Shown: piece by piece, positions 8,783 through 18,540 of the stretch
How the letters are laid out: the number at the start of each line of letters is the position of its first letter
Numbering within the stretch: position 1 is the stretch's first letter
Source of the DNA: Sphingobacterium deserti
GTDB lineage: Bacteria; Bacteroidota; Bacteroidia; Sphingobacteriales; Sphingobacteriaceae
DNA length: 64,000 bases
Direction of reading: 5' to 3'
Assembly: GCF_000757725.1 (NCBI RefSeq)
Contig: NZ_JJMU01000010.1
Coordinates: 1-64,000, forward strand
Translations under genes and position numbers: made by a program
The notes under the pieces: generated by a model
Database searches by the model: none
What the model was told of the DNA's origin: nothing
What the model saw: the letters and a program-made list of their open reading frames with translations, nothing else

Positions 8783-10129
8783 TTACTGTGTTAGCGGTAG
8801 CCAGCTTTTAAAGATAAACTCTTTATCCAACTCTATTTTAATTACCGGGATCGCTTCCTTTGTGAAAGTATTCGGTATTTGAATTGATAGGCGCTGCTCT
8901 TTTTGCTGGAAACGTAATTTGGTCTTAGTCTGTAGATCCGTGACATTTTTTACTCGATAAAAAGATGGCAAAACAATTTCATTTGGAAATTTCGACACGT
9001 CGCGCAGATGAATGTAGATGTTTTTTCCCTGATAAGTGCTTCCGCCCCAATCGCCTTGTGTGTAGGGTCCTCCGCGCGTGTTATACACTGCTTCCGGATA
9101 CTTTTCGATCCATTGCGTCAATTCCATATATTTTTCTACCAATTTGGGAGGCAATATCCCCTGTTCATCAGGACCTATATTCAGCAAAAAATTACCATTT
9201 CCACAAAGTGTTTTGCTGAAATCTGTCAGTAATTTTTCTTTAGCGATCAGCGGCGCACTGGGTTCATAAGCATAAACCGGATAGCTAACGCTGGTGCAGG
9301 CTTCCCAAGGAAAAGGCGGGGCGTCTGCCGTTTTTGCCTCCATCGAAAAAAAGTCCCCGGAATGTCCATATGGAAAAAATGTTTCCGCATTATCATAGTC
9401 TTTTGTGATGGAAAGACGGGTGACCAAGATGTCTGGTTTTAATGTTTTAAGATAGTCGTAAAGGAGCTTCCCCTCTTTAGGCCCCCAAAGCGGGTCTAAC
9501 CAATGTCCATCATACCATAAAATATCTGGAGAATAGTTCTTAATTAATTCCGCGCTTTGGTTTTTAACAAATTCAATAAAGGCCTGCTTTCCATGCCTAG
9601 GTTCAGGGATCCCGGATTCAGTTGTTGGCATTCTTTCCCAACCAAGGTAATCAATATCTGCTATGGAATAATATATTCCAAACAGTAAGCCCTGCTGTCT
9701 ACATTCTTTTCCTAACTCAGCCAAAATGTCCCGTTTAAAGAGACTTTTCTCAAGGTCAAAACTGGTGAATTTGCTATCCCAAATAGCAAACCCGTCGTGA
9801 TGTTTGGATATGACGACCATATATTTTGCGCCTGCTTTGCGGGCGGTCTCTACCATCTTTTTGGCATCAAAATGTATGGGATTCCATAGCATGGTGATGG
9901 AATCGGACTGCGCTTTAGATTTGATCTTTGAACCGATGGCCCAGGAGTCTCCCATTCCTTCTCGATGACATACCATCCAGTGGATGAACATTCCTAACTT
10001 GGCATTTTGAAAATTATCGAGCAACTGTTTGTCTGTTTTTGGATTAGTGACCGTCACTTGCGCGTTCGTTTGTCGACATGCTAATGACGTCGCAAAAAAT
10101 AGGGCTGAAAAAATAATAATTTTATACAT
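8783..10129 (-). CDS. Alpha-L-fucosidase, glycoside hydrolase family 29
   Basis: Releases terminal alpha-L-fucose from glycans, probably in the periplasm or on the cell surface. The N-terminus is a signal peptide; TSLAC near residue 18 could be a weak lipobox or the protein could be cut after TNAQ. GH29 signatures are LGMFIHWMVCH, YMVVISKHHDGFAIWDS (HHDGF at 110-114) and ILWYDGHW, whose D207 corresponds to the catalytic nucleophile. The C-terminal 100 residues form the usual beta-sandwich. At 448 residues it is typical. It is the last gene of the susCD unit, 45 bases after susD, so the transported glycan is likely fucosylated. The exact linkage cannot be read from sequence. Confidence 0.93.
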   Translation of the reverse strand: MYKIIIFSALFFATSLACRQTNAQVTVTNPKTDKQLLDNFQNAKLGMFIHWMVCHREGMGDSWAIGSKIKSKAQSDSITMLWNPIHFDAKKMVETARKAGAKYMVVISKHHDGFAIWDSKFTSFDLEKSLFKRDILAELGKECRQQGLLFGIYYSIADIDYLGWERMPTTESGIPEPRHGKQAFIEFVKNQSAELIKNYSPDILWYDGHWLDPLWGPKEGKLLYDYLKTLKPDILVTRLSITKDYDNAETFFPYGHSGDFFSMEAKTADAPPFPWEACTSVSYPVYAYEPSAPLIAKEKLLTDFSKTLCGNGNFLLNIGPDEQGILPPKLVEKYMELTQWIEKYPEAVYNTRGGPYTQGDWGGSTYQGKNIYIHLRDVSKFPNEIVLPSFYRVKNVTDLQTKTKLRFQQKEQRLSIQIPNTFTKEAIPVIKIELDKEFIFKSWLPLTQ

Positions 10130-10174
10130 ATCGTTTCTGATTATTGTTAAATAACATATTCAAATTGGGCCATT

Positions 10175-11866
10175 CTACCAATTTGGATTTTGTACCAAAT
10201 TGGGATTGAGATCTATCTCTTTTTGCGGAATGGGTTGCAAATAATGCTTAGCAGGATTAAAGAAGCGCTCTTCTATCCATCTCCTTTCCTGCCCCTGTAC
10301 AGCAACGGTACGGTCGGATCTGCCTACGCCATCTTTACGCATCCTGGCACCATATAGATCCCCACGCAAACCATACCCTTCCGTTATGGGCGACTTTTCA
10401 GCAATACGCCAACGAATAAGATCGAAATAGCGCAACCCTTCATTTGCTAGTTCAATCCGCCTTTCATTACGAACTAGGTCTAACAGCTCTCCTTGCGTAT
10501 TATAATTTTCGCGATGAACAAGACCTCCCTTTGCTCTATTACGTAATTGGTCGATGATATCGATCACCTCAGATTTGGAACCTGAACCGTTAAGCTCAAC
10601 AAGCGCTTCGGCGCGCATCAACAAAATATCAGCGTAGCGCATGATGATGATATCATTTGTGCAGTCGGTAATCTGAACCATAGCATGTGGAGACCAGTCG
10701 ACATACTTATTCCACATGTAACCGCTAGATGATGGTTCCGGCGCATCGTATTGTTGAAGTTTTATCTGTGTAGAACTGTCCTCCGGGTCATACAACGTCG
10801 ATTGTATCGACGAACCGTCCCAGTATTTAATATTCCCTGTTGGATAAATCACCGTTTGATAGAGTCGAGGATCACGATTCAAATAAGGTGTAGCAGGATA
10901 ATAACTTGAGCCATTTTCACGTATCAGTCTTCCATCTGCCATAGGATATGCATCAACCAATGACCCCGTCGGAGTGCATGCTCGCAAGGCATCTCCACCC
11001 GACATACCTTTCAAGAAAAAGATCTGATTTGCAAAATGTCCTTCAGCAACTCCCCCGCTGGATGCCCTTCTTATTATAGAAAAAATGATTTCATTCGAAT
11101 TTTCTGCCATACCCGAAAAAAGATCTTCGTATGGCCTATCGCCTGCCATGTTCAGGCTATACTTTGCGGAAAGTTCCTGCGTGATCGGCAGCAATTCTTC
11201 AAATCGATTTTCGAGTAGCAAAACCCGAGCTTTTAGCGCTAAGGCACTTCCCCAGTCGGCTCTTCCCTTAGGCTGTGTCTTATCTGAAAGGCGTTCGATC
11301 GATAAGTTTAGTCGATCAAGGATATGGTTTAGAACTGTTTCCCGGTCAGATTGTGTCACCGTCTTGCTTTCCTGGTCGGTTAATGTTTTGGTGATCAGCG
11401 GTACTTTATCAAAAAAGAAAACCAATCTATGATAGTTATATGCCTCTAGAAATTCTACCTCTGCAAGCAAAGTTTCCTTATCTATAGCAGAAATACCTTC
11501 TACCTTGTCTATATTTTCATACACGCTATAACACTTCCGAATATTAGCATAATGCCGGGTCCAGATGTTATAGGGCGCGGTTCCACTTGCATCCTGCGTA
11601 CCATTAGCTAAAAGACGGATATTCGTATACCAACCTGACCAAACCAAAAATGCATTATCAGACATCATTTCATCAAAAAAGATCGACCCTTCGTAGACGA
11701 CCGGAAAGGTTGTCGCATAGATATCTGTTACAAAATTAGACACATCACTTTGTGTTCTCCAATAATTATCTTGCGTGACCGATGTTGTCGGCTCAGCATC
11801 TAAAAACTTTTCACAGGATGAAAGCAGAACGCCTGTGAATACATACAAATAGATTACGATTTTCAT
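10175..11866 (-). CDS. RagB/SusD family nutrient uptake outer membrane lipoprotein
   Basis: Surface glycan-binding lipoprotein that caps the SusC transporter. From the chosen start (MKIVIYLYVF) a short signal peptide ends in LLSSC with the lipidated cysteine at C18, followed by EKFLDAEPTT, the classic SusD N-terminus. A longer start at 11893 would overlap susC and push the signal peptide inward, so it was rejected. The C-terminal SusD domain shows LANEGLRYFDLIRW and ends HYLQPIPQKEIDLNPNLVQN. It follows susC by 16 bases and precedes the GH29 gene, making a transporter-plus-enzyme operon. Ligand inferred from the fucosidase. Confidence 0.95.
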   Translation of the reverse strand: MKIVIYLYVFTGVLLSSCEKFLDAEPTTSVTQDNYWRTQSDVSNFVTDIYATTFPVVYEGSIFFDEMMSDNAFLVWSGWYTNIRLLANGTQDASGTAPYNIWTRHYANIRKCYSVYENIDKVEGISAIDKETLLAEVEFLEAYNYHRLVFFFDKVPLITKTLTDQESKTVTQSDRETVLNHILDRLNLSIERLSDKTQPKGRADWGSALALKARVLLLENRFEELLPITQELSAKYSLNMAGDRPYEDLFSGMAENSNEIIFSIIRRASSGGVAEGHFANQIFFLKGMSGGDALRACTPTGSLVDAYPMADGRLIRENGSSYYPATPYLNRDPRLYQTVIYPTGNIKYWDGSSIQSTLYDPEDSSTQIKLQQYDAPEPSSSGYMWNKYVDWSPHAMVQITDCTNDIIIMRYADILLMRAEALVELNGSGSKSEVIDIIDQLRNRAKGGLVHRENYNTQGELLDLVRNERRIELANEGLRYFDLIRWRIAEKSPITEGYGLRGDLYGARMRKDGVGRSDRTVAVQGQERRWIEERFFNPAKHYLQPIPQKEIDLNPNLVQNPNW

Positions 11867-11882
11867 GTTTTTAAGCTTAAAA

Positions 11883-14800
11883 TTAGAAATCAACGTTTAT
11901 CCCTAGTGTATAAATAGCAACGTTCGGAAAGGATATGGAATTCAGACCATTTTCGGGATCAAAAACTCGATATTTCGTAAAGGTCAAAAGATTCTGTCCA
12001 CTAACATAGGCTCTGACACTTCTTATACTTGCCTTTGGAAAAATAAACGAATATCCTATAGCGACGTTTTTTAGTCTTAAATAAGCTGCATTCTGTATCC
12101 AATGTGAATAGTTCTGCCAATTGTGCCTTTGTTCAGCACCTAATAAACGCGGATAGTACGCATCAGCATTTGGTCTTTTGGGATCAAACGACTCTAAATA
12201 ATGTTCTTCCAACGCCGAGAATATCCCCATCGGCTCTATAACATCCCCACCCAAATAGCCGTCCCTTTTGCCAACTCCCTGGAATAAAAGGTTAAAATCA
12301 AGCTTCTTATATTGACCACCCAACGTTAGCCCGTATGTGTATCGGGGAATAGTATTGCCAATAACTGTCTTATCCAAAGCGGTTATTTGGCCATCACCAT
12401 CACGATCTCTTACGATAATATCCCCTATCGACCAATTAGGTATGAAGGCCTTCATGACCGTGGCATGTTGATCATAGAGCTCTTGACTTGTGGCAATTCC
12501 TAACGTCTCCCACCCAAATAACGCGTTGAGCGGTTGGCCTTCGATACGGGTCGTTAACGATGTTGTTGCGGATCTATAGCCTTTCAGATCGAGCACTTTA
12601 TTCCGAACATCTGATAGGTTTGCCGTGACATTGTATTTAAAATTTTCTCCGATCTGATCTTTCCAGCCCATTGATATTTCCCAACCACGATTTTGTACCG
12701 ATCCTGCGTTTTGTATAGGAGCTGTGATGCCCAACAAGGAAGGCGCTTCTAGATTTAGCAAGATATTATCGGTTACCCTATCATACCAATCGAACGAGAT
12801 GTCTAGTTTGCCTTTCAATGTGGATAGATCAAAACCCAGGTTCTTATGTGTAGTCGTTTCCCAAGTGATCAAATTATTTCCCATAATGGCCTCGCGAAAG
12901 GATGACTGGAGACCAGTCTCGAAGATATACGAGTTGCCAGCCGCATACGTACTGAGGAATAAAAAATTGTCGATCTGATTATTGCCTAGCCTTCCCCAAG
13001 AGGCCTTTAATTTAAATTCTGGGATTGCAGATTTAAAGGATTCAAAAAATTTCTCTTCGGATATGCGCCATCCTAATGAGAATGCCGGAAAGGTCCCCCA
13101 TTTGCTGCCGCGAGCAAACTTCGAGGATCCATCTCGTCTGACACTTGTCTCAAATATGTATTTATTATCATAACTGTAGTTGATCCTTCCGAATATAGAG
13201 GCAAGAGATTGCTCGTAAGATGTGCCATAAGCTTGAGAAGTATTGATATCTCCGAGCGAGATTTCAGAAAAATCATTACTTGGAAAATCCTTTCTACTTC
13301 CCTGCAAAGAATTATACCGCATTGATTCGGCGGACAACCCTACCATAGCGGAAAAACTATGCGCTAAAATCGTTTTGCTGTAGTTTGCAGTTAGGAATCC
13401 GGTAAAATTACGTTCTTGCGTATAATCGTCGGATTGTTCGTTGCGGGCAATGATGATATTTTCTGCCTGACCAGCTGGCGCAAAAGCGTCGTATTTCACT
13501 ATGTTTGTCGATCTTTTTTGCAGGAATGATTTGCTTTCATAACCAAATGTCCCTTTTATCACCAGACCAGCAATCGGCGAAATTTCTGGACTTACGAGTA
13601 CGGAAAGCTTGTCTCCCCGTACGGATTGCAGGCCGTAATCGTAAGTAGAACGGCGGACTGCATTTTGAGGCGCTGAGAGAAAAGACCAAGTGCCGTCAGA
13701 ATACTGTACTGGATAATAAGGCATCGACCGTGGCACATAATAATACGAGGCGGCAGCTCCACTGGGCGACTCTTTTCTTTCGTCGTTTATGTAGGACATA
13801 TTTGCGCCTACTTTAAGCCAATCGTTAAATTTAGTGGTTGTATTCAGACGCATATTATACCTATCATAAGTTGAATTTATGACCCCGTCCTGTTTAGTGT
13901 AACCTAAGGAACCTAGGTAGGTGGTCTTATCGTTCCCATTTTGCATCGTGAGATTATGCATGGTTTGGAGGGCTGGCTTTATCAACTCTTTGTACCAATT
14001 TGTATTTCCTTCGAGGACATCTGGATCGCCTCCATTCTTCATTCTATCAATTTTCTCTGGAGAAAATGTAGATCCGGGAACGCCCGTAATGTTTTCGGCA
14101 ACTTTATTGTACATCTCGGCATATTGCCAGGACGAAGCCGGTTTTGGTAGCCTTGTAGCATACTGCTGTCCTACGCTTCCATTATACGTTATCGCTAGTT
14201 TCCCGGCTTTTCCGCTTTTGGTCGTGACCAAGATGACACCGTTGGCCGCTCTTGATCCATAGATTGCTGCTGCAGATGCATCTTTAAGCACGGTTACGCT
14301 TTCAACATCAGATGGCATTACATCAAACATGTTCATGGCAACACCATCTACCAAAACAAGCGGCGCAGAATTTCCCCAGGTCCCCTCCCCCCTTATTCTA
14401 AGACTGGTATTTACTGTTCCGGGCTGGCCAGAAGATTGGGTAATGGTAAGGCCAGGCGCCTCACCAGTTAGCGCCTCCGCTAAGTTTGTTACGGGCTTAT
14501 TTACGATCTGTTCTGCTTTAACCGTAGATACTGAGCCTACTACATTTAATTTCTTTTGCGTGCCATATCCAACAACAACTACTTCATCCAAGCTATCCGT
14601 TATTGGCGATAATGTTACGCTAAGGAATGTTTCGTCCCTAACAGAAATCTTCTTTTCTGCATAGCCCATTAAACGGAAGACAAATTCCGACTGTTCTTTT
14701 GAATAGGTGATTTCAAATAATCCTTTTTCATCGCTGGCAGTAATTGGTGTTCCTTGGGCGAGACTTATATTCACTCCTGGCAGTGGAGAATTATTCATAT

Positions 14801-15245
14801 CATGTACAACACCTTTAATCGATTGTTGAGCAGGGTACTCTGTTTTCGCTGTCTTATTATCTCGGTTTTTTAAAATAATCATTTTACCCTGTATGCTATA
14901 GGAAAATGGTTGATCTCGGAATGCTATGGATAATACGGTGCGGACATCGGCATGTCGCACGTCCAATGTAACAGGGTTTGCTGTTTTTAAGTAAGCTTTT
15001 TCATAAAGAAAGTCGTACCCGGATTGCTTACTTAATTCTTCCATAAAGTCTTTTAGTTGACCATTTTTCATTTTAATGGTTACCTTCTGTGAAAAGGTCG
15101 CAGACTGAGCTTGCACGCTACTCCCCATTAGTAAAAGAAGATTTAAATTAATAATAAGATAGCCTAGAAAACATAATTTCGAGTAGGCTTGATGCCTCCC
15201 TCTGTCAATCGACAAAAGGTAGCCTAAACGTAACAGTAGTTTCAT
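11883..15245 (-). CDS. SusC/RagA family TonB-dependent outer membrane transporter with STN domain
   Basis: A 1120-residue outer membrane transporter for glycan fragments, energised by TonB. In order: signal peptide (about 1-47, ending VQAQ), STN domain (about 50-110, FSQKVTIKMKNGQLKDFMEE), carboxypeptidase-regulatory-like domain (about 122-205), the SusC linker DEVVVVGYGTQKK, plug domain (about 230-350, LRIRGEGTWG, LVLVDGVAMN) and a beta barrel ending in Phe. The STN domain is the module that signals to FecR-type anti-sigma factors, which fits the FecR/sigma pair just upstream. Pairs with SusD downstream. Substrate unknown, probably a fucose-containing glycan. Confidence 0.96.
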   Translation of the reverse strand: MKLLLRLGYLLSIDRGRHQAYSKLCFLGYLIINLNLLLLMGSSVQAQSATFSQKVTIKMKNGQLKDFMEELSKQSGYDFLYEKAYLKTANPVTLDVRHADVRTVLSIAFRDQPFSYSIQGKMIILKNRDNKTAKTEYPAQQSIKGVVHDMNNSPLPGVNISLAQGTPITASDEKGLFEITYSKEQSEFVFRLMGYAEKKISVRDETFLSVTLSPITDSLDEVVVVGYGTQKKLNVVGSVSTVKAEQIVNKPVTNLAEALTGEAPGLTITQSSGQPGTVNTSLRIRGEGTWGNSAPLVLVDGVAMNMFDVMPSDVESVTVLKDASAAAIYGSRAANGVILVTTKSGKAGKLAITYNGSVGQQYATRLPKPASSWQYAEMYNKVAENITGVPGSTFSPEKIDRMKNGGDPDVLEGNTNWYKELIKPALQTMHNLTMQNGNDKTTYLGSLGYTKQDGVINSTYDRYNMRLNTTTKFNDWLKVGANMSYINDERKESPSGAAASYYYVPRSMPYYPVQYSDGTWSFLSAPQNAVRRSTYDYGLQSVRGDKLSVLVSPEISPIAGLVIKGTFGYESKSFLQKRSTNIVKYDAFAPAGQAENIIIARNEQSDDYTQERNFTGFLTANYSKTILAHSFSAMVGLSAESMRYNSLQGSRKDFPSNDFSEISLGDINTSQAYGTSYEQSLASIFGRINYSYDNKYIFETSVRRDGSSKFARGSKWGTFPAFSLGWRISEEKFFESFKSAIPEFKLKASWGRLGNNQIDNFLFLSTYAAGNSYIFETGLQSSFREAIMGNNLITWETTTHKNLGFDLSTLKGKLDISFDWYDRVTDNILLNLEAPSLLGITAPIQNAGSVQNRGWEISMGWKDQIGENFKYNVTANLSDVRNKVLDLKGYRSATTSLTTRIEGQPLNALFGWETLGIATSQELYDQHATVMKAFIPNWSIGDIIVRDRDGDGQITALDKTVIGNTIPRYTYGLTLGGQYKKLDFNLLFQGVGKRDGYLGGDVIEPMGIFSALEEHYLESFDPKRPNADAYYPRLLGAEQRHNWQNYSHWIQNAAYLRLKNVAIGYSFIFPKASIRSVRAYVSGQNLLTFTKYRVFDPENGLNSISFPNVAIYTLGINVDF

Positions 15246-15301
15246 ATATTTGTGTATTAAGTTTATAGTATATTGATTAATTATCCGTCAATCAACTATT
15301 G

Positions 15302-15330
15302 AATCGGTGATGTTGGTAGCATCGCCGATT
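15302..15330. repeat. 11-bp stem-loop between fecR and susC
   Basis: AATCGGTGATG (15302-15312) pairs with CATCGCCGATT (15320-15330) with one G.T pair around a 7-base loop. It lies in the 112-base gap between the fecR stop and the susC start. There is no T-tract on the minus strand, so it is more likely an attenuator, mRNA processing or stability element than a full terminator. Confidence 0.5.
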
Positions 15331-15357
15331 TTAGTCTTCATAATTTTAAGCTGTTAT

Positions 15358-16551
15358 TTAGCTCGAACCCATAACTCTCCTTCCTTTCATAGTTAGTTTT
15401 ACATTACTCGTCCGCTCAATTGCCAATAGAATATCTTCTATATTTGACGATCTTCGAATCTTGCCGTAGAATTTTTTGCTCTTGGGGAGTGATTTATAAT
15501 CCACGTCAATGTCGTACCAGCGTGACAATTCCCTCATAACTTTATCAAGTGAGATGTCATCAAAAAGGAAATCTCCATTCAACCAAGAAACAACCAGATC
15601 AATATCCGCTTCACCGATCGAAATTTCAGCACCATCGAATGTTAATTGCTGTCCCGGTGACAATACTTCCTTTCGGTGAGTTTGTTTCGATAAGCATTCT
15701 ATAGCCACTTTACCTTTCAATAGCGTTGACGTCTCTGCTTCTTCAGGATACGATCGGATGTTGAAAACAGTTCCTAGGACGGTTAATGTTTGCTTTCCTG
15801 TTTCTACAGAAAATGGAATTGGTGTATTTTGAATCCCCTCTCTGTGCCTAACATCGAAATAGCCCTCGCCAGCTAGCAACACAACTCGATCCGATCCAAA
15901 GGCATTTGTAAATGAGATGTAACTTTCTGCATTCAAATGCACTCGTGTATCATCGGAAAGACCAACCTGAAATATCCTTTTTCTTGGAACAATTATTTTA
16001 TGCTTTATCACTCTTGAGACGCTATTCTCAGATTTTGATTTATATTCAATCCCCCCCTCCTTAGTTTTAATAACTATATAGTCGTCATCTTCATAAATAT
16101 TCCCCAGTGGCACGTCATCCAATTTTATTTCTGTATTTTCATCAATACACAGCACGGGTTGGTCAAATGCTGAATAATCTATCTGTTCTACCACAAGTTT
16201 TTCCAGTCCTTTTATTGAATACTGTTTTGATATTGTTAATGTAGAGATACTAATGACCCCGAATATCAAAACGCAGGCAGCAGCAAGGATGAACTTTATA
16301 TAAGCGACTTTTGAACGACCCCTATACTGCTTATGCAATATGACACGTTGATAGATAAATTGAACTTGTTCTGAAGCTAAGGGTGCAATGTTTACATCTT
16401 TATTGCTCCAAAAATCTTCCATAAGCTCTTCTAGAATAGGCTCAGAAAAGGGATCTTCCAAAAGCATCTTCCATTCAGAGAATTCGGATTCCGATAACTG
16501 AGATTTCTGCTGTTGTGAAAAAAGATAATATATTCTTGCCCTGTTTTCCAT
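15358..16551 (-). CDS. FecR family anti-sigma factor with DUF4974 C-terminal domain
   Basis: Inner membrane regulator of 397 residues that holds the adjacent ECF sigma factor until the SusC STN domain signals. The first 80 residues are cytoplasmic and bind sigma; a single membrane helix is at about 84-106 (IKFILAAACVLIFGVISIS). The periplasmic FecR domain covers about 190-290 (KIIVPRKRIFQVGLSDDTRV, GEGYFDVRH). The last 80 residues (FLFDDISLDKVMRELSRWYD) are the DUF4974 domain, an STN-like fold that contacts the receptor. Order sigma-fecR-susC-susD-GH29 is the standard cell-surface-signalling arrangement of Bacteroidota. Confidence 0.94.
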   Translation of the reverse strand: MENRARIYYLFSQQQKSQLSESEFSEWKMLLEDPFSEPILEELMEDFWSNKDVNIAPLASEQVQFIYQRVILHKQYRGRSKVAYIKFILAAACVLIFGVISISTLTISKQYSIKGLEKLVVEQIDYSAFDQPVLCIDENTEIKLDDVPLGNIYEDDDYIVIKTKEGGIEYKSKSENSVSRVIKHKIIVPRKRIFQVGLSDDTRVHLNAESYISFTNAFGSDRVVLLAGEGYFDVRHREGIQNTPIPFSVETGKQTLTVLGTVFNIRSYPEEAETSTLLKGKVAIECLSKQTHRKEVLSPGQQLTFDGAEISIGEADIDLVVSWLNGDFLFDDISLDKVMRELSRWYDIDVDYKSLPKSKKFYGKIRRSSNIEDILLAIERTSNVKLTMKGRRVMGSS

Positions 16552-16639
16552 AAAACCACTGCTAGCTAATGTGCTATTGCGTATTTAATAGTAAGTCGTA
16601 AGACAGAAGCATTAGGGGTAATTAAAATTTACTTTTTTT

Positions 16640-17215
16640 TTAAAGATTCCAGATTACATCCATTATCATAGATAGAATGACATATTTTCTTAGATAATCT
16701 CTTAAAAACTTCAGCGCCAATTTCATATGCTTATGTACGGTACCTTTGGAAATCCCGAGTTTAGCAGCGACTTCTTCATATTTCAGATACTGCTGGTGAC
16801 ACATACGATAAACGAGTTGCTGTTGCTTCGGAAGCAATGCTATCCCGTTGTTTAAATGTTCGTTTGTTTCTTTTAAGTATATCGTCGCTATCAAGGCTTC
16901 ACTCAACTCCACCTCAGCACAACTACGGTGCTGTTCATATTTTTTAAACCGAATATCCCGTCTGATCAAGTCAATCACCTTACGCTTTGCAATAGATTTT
17001 ATATAGCTTTCGATATTCTCAACCCTGTGGAGTTCCCTCCCCTTTTCCCAAACAACAATCATCACATCCTGAACAACATCTTGCGCCATACTCTTGGAAG
17101 GAACTAATTGGCTTGCGAAACGATGTACAATTGGATAATAATGATCATATAAGATTTTAAAGGCACTAGTATCCCCTTTGGCAATGGCCGATAACAAATA
17201 TTTTTCATCGATCAT
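16640..17215 (-). CDS. ECF-type RNA polymerase sigma-70 factor
   Basis: An extracytoplasmic function sigma factor of about 191 residues that should activate the downstream susC-susD-fucosidase genes. Region 2 is seen as FKILYDHYYPIVHRFASQL followed by AQDVVQDVMIVVWEK; region 4 as LLPKQQQLVYRMCHQQYL and YEEVAAKLGISKGTVHKHM, a helix-turn-helix. The start at 17215 (MIDEKYLLSAI) is preferred to the longer one at 17236, although both are possible. It lies 88 bases upstream of its partner fecR. It probably belongs to the large Bacteroidota-specific ECF expansion; recognition sequence unknown. Confidence 0.93.
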   Translation of the reverse strand: MIDEKYLLSAIAKGDTSAFKILYDHYYPIVHRFASQLVPSKSMAQDVVQDVMIVVWEKGRELHRVENIESYIKSIAKRKVIDLIRRDIRFKKYEQHRSCAEVELSEALIATIYLKETNEHLNNGIALLPKQQQLVYRMCHQQYLKYEEVAAKLGISKGTVHKHMKLALKFLRDYLRKYVILSMIMDVIWNL

Positions 17216-17774
17216 ATATCTCAAATCTATTGACATATTAACCTAAAGAGATCAAAGTGGTCACCGTGTTTATAATTGCAAGCTATTTTTAATCTGCTGC
17301 AAAAAAATCCTTATCAACAGCTAAGTTATTAGTATTTTTATTAAACCCGGAATAAAATAAATTTAAAACACACAGAATACGTAGCGAATGTCCTGTAAAC
17401 TGCTTGCTCTCGCGGCTTGAGTGGCGCGCACCGAAGGCTACATTTTGTACAATTTTTTGACGTTGTCAACTAGCTTGTTTTGATGTAAAGGCATAAGATT
17501 TCGATAGGTGGCTTTACTTAAGCTTGAGGAGCTATACGGCAGAATTGATTCCATAATCCGTTGCAGTTTTTTTCCATTGTTTAATTATATTTGTAACTGA
17601 TTTAAAATACTACGCACGTGGCCTATGATAGCTCGTTTATATCATATGTTCTTTTTGCGGTCTGATGTTAAAACCAAGTGAAAAGAATATTTTTGCTTAT
17701 TATATTTAATGTAATGTGTTAGGACGGGCAATGCAAAATGGCTTGACTATTGCTCGTATTATATCAAAGAATCC
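17216..17774. other. Gene-free region between the divergent sigma-factor and PASTA genes
   Basis: About 560 bases containing the promoters of two divergent operons. No open reading frame or RNA gene was recognised, and no clean TAnnTTTG element was seen for either gene. A small inverted repeat TTGAC-GTT-GTCAA lies at 17457-17469; its role is unknown. The region separates the fucose locus from the cell wall genes on its right. Confidence 0.4.
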
Positions 17775-18530
17775 ATGTCAAAACTGTTGTTGTATCTGAA
17801 GACAGATGCTTTTCGAAAAAATCTCATAGCAGCTTTAGTTGTTATCCTTATTCTATTTTTAGGCATATACTTTGGGCTTAAGGCCTACACAAAGCATGGC
17901 GTAGCAATAGAAGTCCCTCAGGTAAAGGGCATGCAGATCGACCAGGCTATACAGGCATTGGAAAACGCTGACTTGGAGTATTTCGTAGATTCCATCTACC
18001 AGATGGATATGAAGCCTGGACTTGTTATTGAGCAAGATCCTGAGCCCAAATCGCATGTTAAAACCGGAAGAACCATTTACCTTACTATTATAACGCAAAC
18101 CCCGCCGGATGTGGCTTTTCCAAGCATCGTAGATAAGACCTTGATTGAGGCCACCGCGATACTACGCAATCAATCCTTGAAAGTAGGCGACACGGTTTAC
18201 GTTTCGGATATCGCACGGGATGTGGTATTGGATGTAAAGTTTGCTGGGCAGCCGCTACAGGCTGGCAGAATGGTACCTAAAGGCTCAAAAGTTACACTTG
18301 TTTTGGGGAACGGCCGCGGATCGAGTGAAGTTGAGCTGCCAAATCTGATTGGCCTATCTTTAGATGAAGCTCGTTTCGCCCTGACTGGCGTTGGATTAAA
18401 TTTAGGCAGCATCAGCTACAATGGTGCAGTCGTGGACTCACTTAGCGCGAAGGTCGTTAGTCAGCTTCCAGATACTACGGCTGGCTTCGTGGGAATTGGT
18501 TCAACCGTGGATTTAACGTTATCCAATTAA
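17775..18530 (+). CDS. Membrane-anchored PASTA domain protein
   Basis: A 251-residue protein with a short cytoplasmic N-terminus, one membrane helix (about 16-36, LIAALVVILILFLGIYFGL) and three PASTA domains outside (about 43-107, 110-178 and 186-251; each starts like VPQVKGM, FPSIVDK or LPNLIGL). PASTA domains bind peptidoglycan or muropeptides in the best-known cases, but no kinase or transpeptidase domain is attached here. It starts a three-gene unit with mltG 10 bases downstream and a glutaminase, suggesting a role in wall growth. In many Bacteroidota a PASTA gene neighbours ddl; here ddl is about 9 kb to the left beyond the fucose locus. Confidence 0.88.
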   Translation: MSKLLLYLKTDAFRKNLIAALVVILILFLGIYFGLKAYTKHGVAIEVPQVKGMQIDQAIQALENADLEYFVDSIYQMDMKPGLVIEQDPEPKSHVKTGRTIYLTIITQTPPDVAFPSIVDKTLIEATAILRNQSLKVGDTVYVSDIARDVVLDVKFAGQPLQAGRMVPKGSKVTLVLGNGRGSSEVELPNLIGLSLDEARFALTGVGLNLGSISYNGAVVDSLSAKVVSQLPDTTAGFVGIGSTVDLTLSN

Positions 18531-18540
18531 GCAAACTGAT

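Noticed and set aside
14329-14664. Open reading frame antisense to susC (and similar ones opposite ftsZ, ftsA, murC and gyrB)
   Set aside because: These lie wholly within strongly supported genes on the other strand, have no recognisable domain and biased compositions expected of shadows.
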